Below are positions 5,615 through 6,325 of a DNA stretch of 6,325 bases, piece after piece (the first letter of the stretch is position 1; each line of letters opens with the position of its first letter). Below the pieces are notes generated by a model. That model did no database searches. It was not told where the DNA came from and was given only the letters and a program-made list of their open reading frames with translations. Source of the stretch: an uncultured Eubacteriales bacterium (GTDB lineage Bacteria > Bacillota > Clostridia > Lachnospirales > Lachnospiraceae); assembly GCA_900321145.1 (NCBI GenBank), contig ONVB01000126.1, forward strand, positions 1 through 6,325, read 5' to 3'. The position numbers and the translations under genes were made by a program.

Positions 5615-6325
5615 TTACTTATCTTTATTCTCTTCAGCCTCTGCGGCTGTGTTGCTCTTGTTTTCCTGCTTTGCCTTCTTATGCGCCTCTATGACATGCA
5701 CCTTATCGTGCAGCAGCTTTCTTCTCTTCGCCCGCCTCATGCCGGATCTTACCTCGTGCTTTTCCCGGTATTGAGGTTCGCCGGTCTCCTCATCTATCGA
5801 CAGCAGCCGGTAGTAGTCGGCCGTATCGGTAGACAGCTCCTTTTTGGCCAGCCCGTCCCTAAGGAATACAGCGATCATCGCATATATACATGCAAATACC
5901 GGAACCCCGAGTATCATGCCCGGCACCCCGAACAGTCCTCCGCCGACTAAGATCGATACGAGCACCCAGAAGGACGGAAGTCCCGTCGCATCTCCCAAGA
6001 TAAGCGGCCCGAGTATATTTCCGTCGAACTGCTGCAGCACGATGATCCATATTATAAATATGACAAAATGCATCGGATCGTCCATCAAGGCAAGCAGCGA
6101 CCCGGGTACGGCACCGATAAAAGGTCCGAAGAACGGAATGATGTTCGTCACTCCCACGATCACACTCACCAGGACAGCATACTTCATGCCCACCGCAGTG
6201 GTAAATATAAAGCACAGGATTCCTATTATGATCGAATCCACGATCTTACCGTTTATAAAGCCGCCGAACACGCTGTTTGCAAACGAAAAGTACTTCATGA
6301 TCTTGTTTGCGGCTTTTCTCGAGAA
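5615..6325 (-). CDS. AI-2E / PerM-family membrane transporter, C-terminal part (5' end beyond window)
   Basis: The reading frame is open to the window edge, giving 236 residues and a TAA stop at 5617-5615; the N-terminal part lies outside. Residues here count from the first codon in the window. The sequence shows the conserved C-terminal half of the AI-2E (UPF0118/PerM) family: a GGFINGKIVDS segment after an amphipathic region (about 20-30), then hydrophobic helices, the loop TNIIPFFGPFIGAVPG (60-75), QQFDGNILGPLILG (98-111) and the glycine-rich GLFGVPGMILGVP (130-142). Known members are integral membrane proteins with about eight helices; some export autoinducer-2 and others are linked to ion or organic-acid efflux, so the substrate cannot be named. 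From about residue 157 a hydrophilic tail of some 80 residues follows, first mixed, then strongly basic (RRAKRRK), then ending in an acidic and lysine-rich stretch. It is the first gene seen of the run, 21 nt before the next start. The family call is firm; the transport role is inference. Confidence 0.9.
   Translation of the reverse strand, partial: FSRKAANKIMKYFSFANSVFGGFINGKIVDSIIIGILCFIFTTAVGMKYAVLVSVIVGVTNIIPFFGPFIGAVPGSLLALMDDPMHFVIFIIWIIVLQQFDGNILGPLILGDATGLPSFWVLVSILVGGGLFGVPGMILGVPVFACIYAMIAVFLRDGLAKKELSTDTADYYRLLSIDEETGEPQYREKHEVRSGMRRAKRRKLLHDKVHVIEAHKKAKQENKSNTAAEAEENKDK

Noticed and set aside
5324..5950. A 208-codon plus-strand open frame opposite the CobL-like and transporter genes
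   Set aside because: Both minus-strand genes are supported by homology and ribosome binding sites; this frame has neither.

Overview
The window holds one continuous run of five genes, all on the minus strand. In transcription order, from high to low coordinates, they are: the 3' part of an AI-2E/PerM-family membrane transporter gene; a gene for a 302-residue protein that looks like a shortened and catalytically degenerate CbiE/CbiT (CobL-type) corrin methyltransferase; leuS; a gene for an unrecognised two-helix membrane protein; and pheS. Intergenic gaps are 21, 47, 16 and 18 nt, so the layout reads as an operon, with one probable internal promoter just before leuS. The organism is most likely a member of the Bacillota (class Clostridia, plausibly Lachnospiraceae). 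The reasons are the purine-rich AGGAGG/GGAGGA ribosome binding sites, LeuS of about 805 residues and PheS of about 356 residues with Bacillota-type sequence details, and base composition near half GC. This placement is inference from memory of the families, not from a search.

Region by region. Positions 6325-5615 encode the last 236 residues of the AI-2E-type transporter, with a long charged cytoplasmic tail. Positions 5593-4685 encode the CobL-like protein behind a strong AGGAGG site. Its C-terminal half follows the CbiT fold, but the glycine-rich S-adenosylmethionine loop has been lost, and the N-terminal CbiE half lacks its first subdomain. Positions 4692-4661 carry a probable sigma-A-type promoter whose -10 element lies inside a perfect 16-bp palindrome. 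leuS follows; its real start is very probably the internal ATG at 4637, not the in-frame ATG at 4655. Positions 2203-1235 encode the two-helix membrane protein. pheS (1216-146) follows; its real start is probably the ATG at 1216, because the in-frame GTG at 1225 is part of the Shine-Dalgarno sequence.

Positions 1-145, downstream of pheS, contain no gene. They hold a dense cluster of inverted repeats, including two copies of a GTCATYCTGAG-type element head to head. pheT, which usually follows pheS directly, is not present within the window.

Functionally, leuS and pheS charge tRNA(Leu) and tRNA(Phe) for translation. The transporter, the CobL-like protein and the two-helix protein have no evident role in that process, and the window contains no other cobalamin genes. 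The best candidate for something undescribed is the CobL/CbiT-derived probable pseudoenzyme, followed by the membrane protein between two synthetase genes and by the structured repeat cluster.
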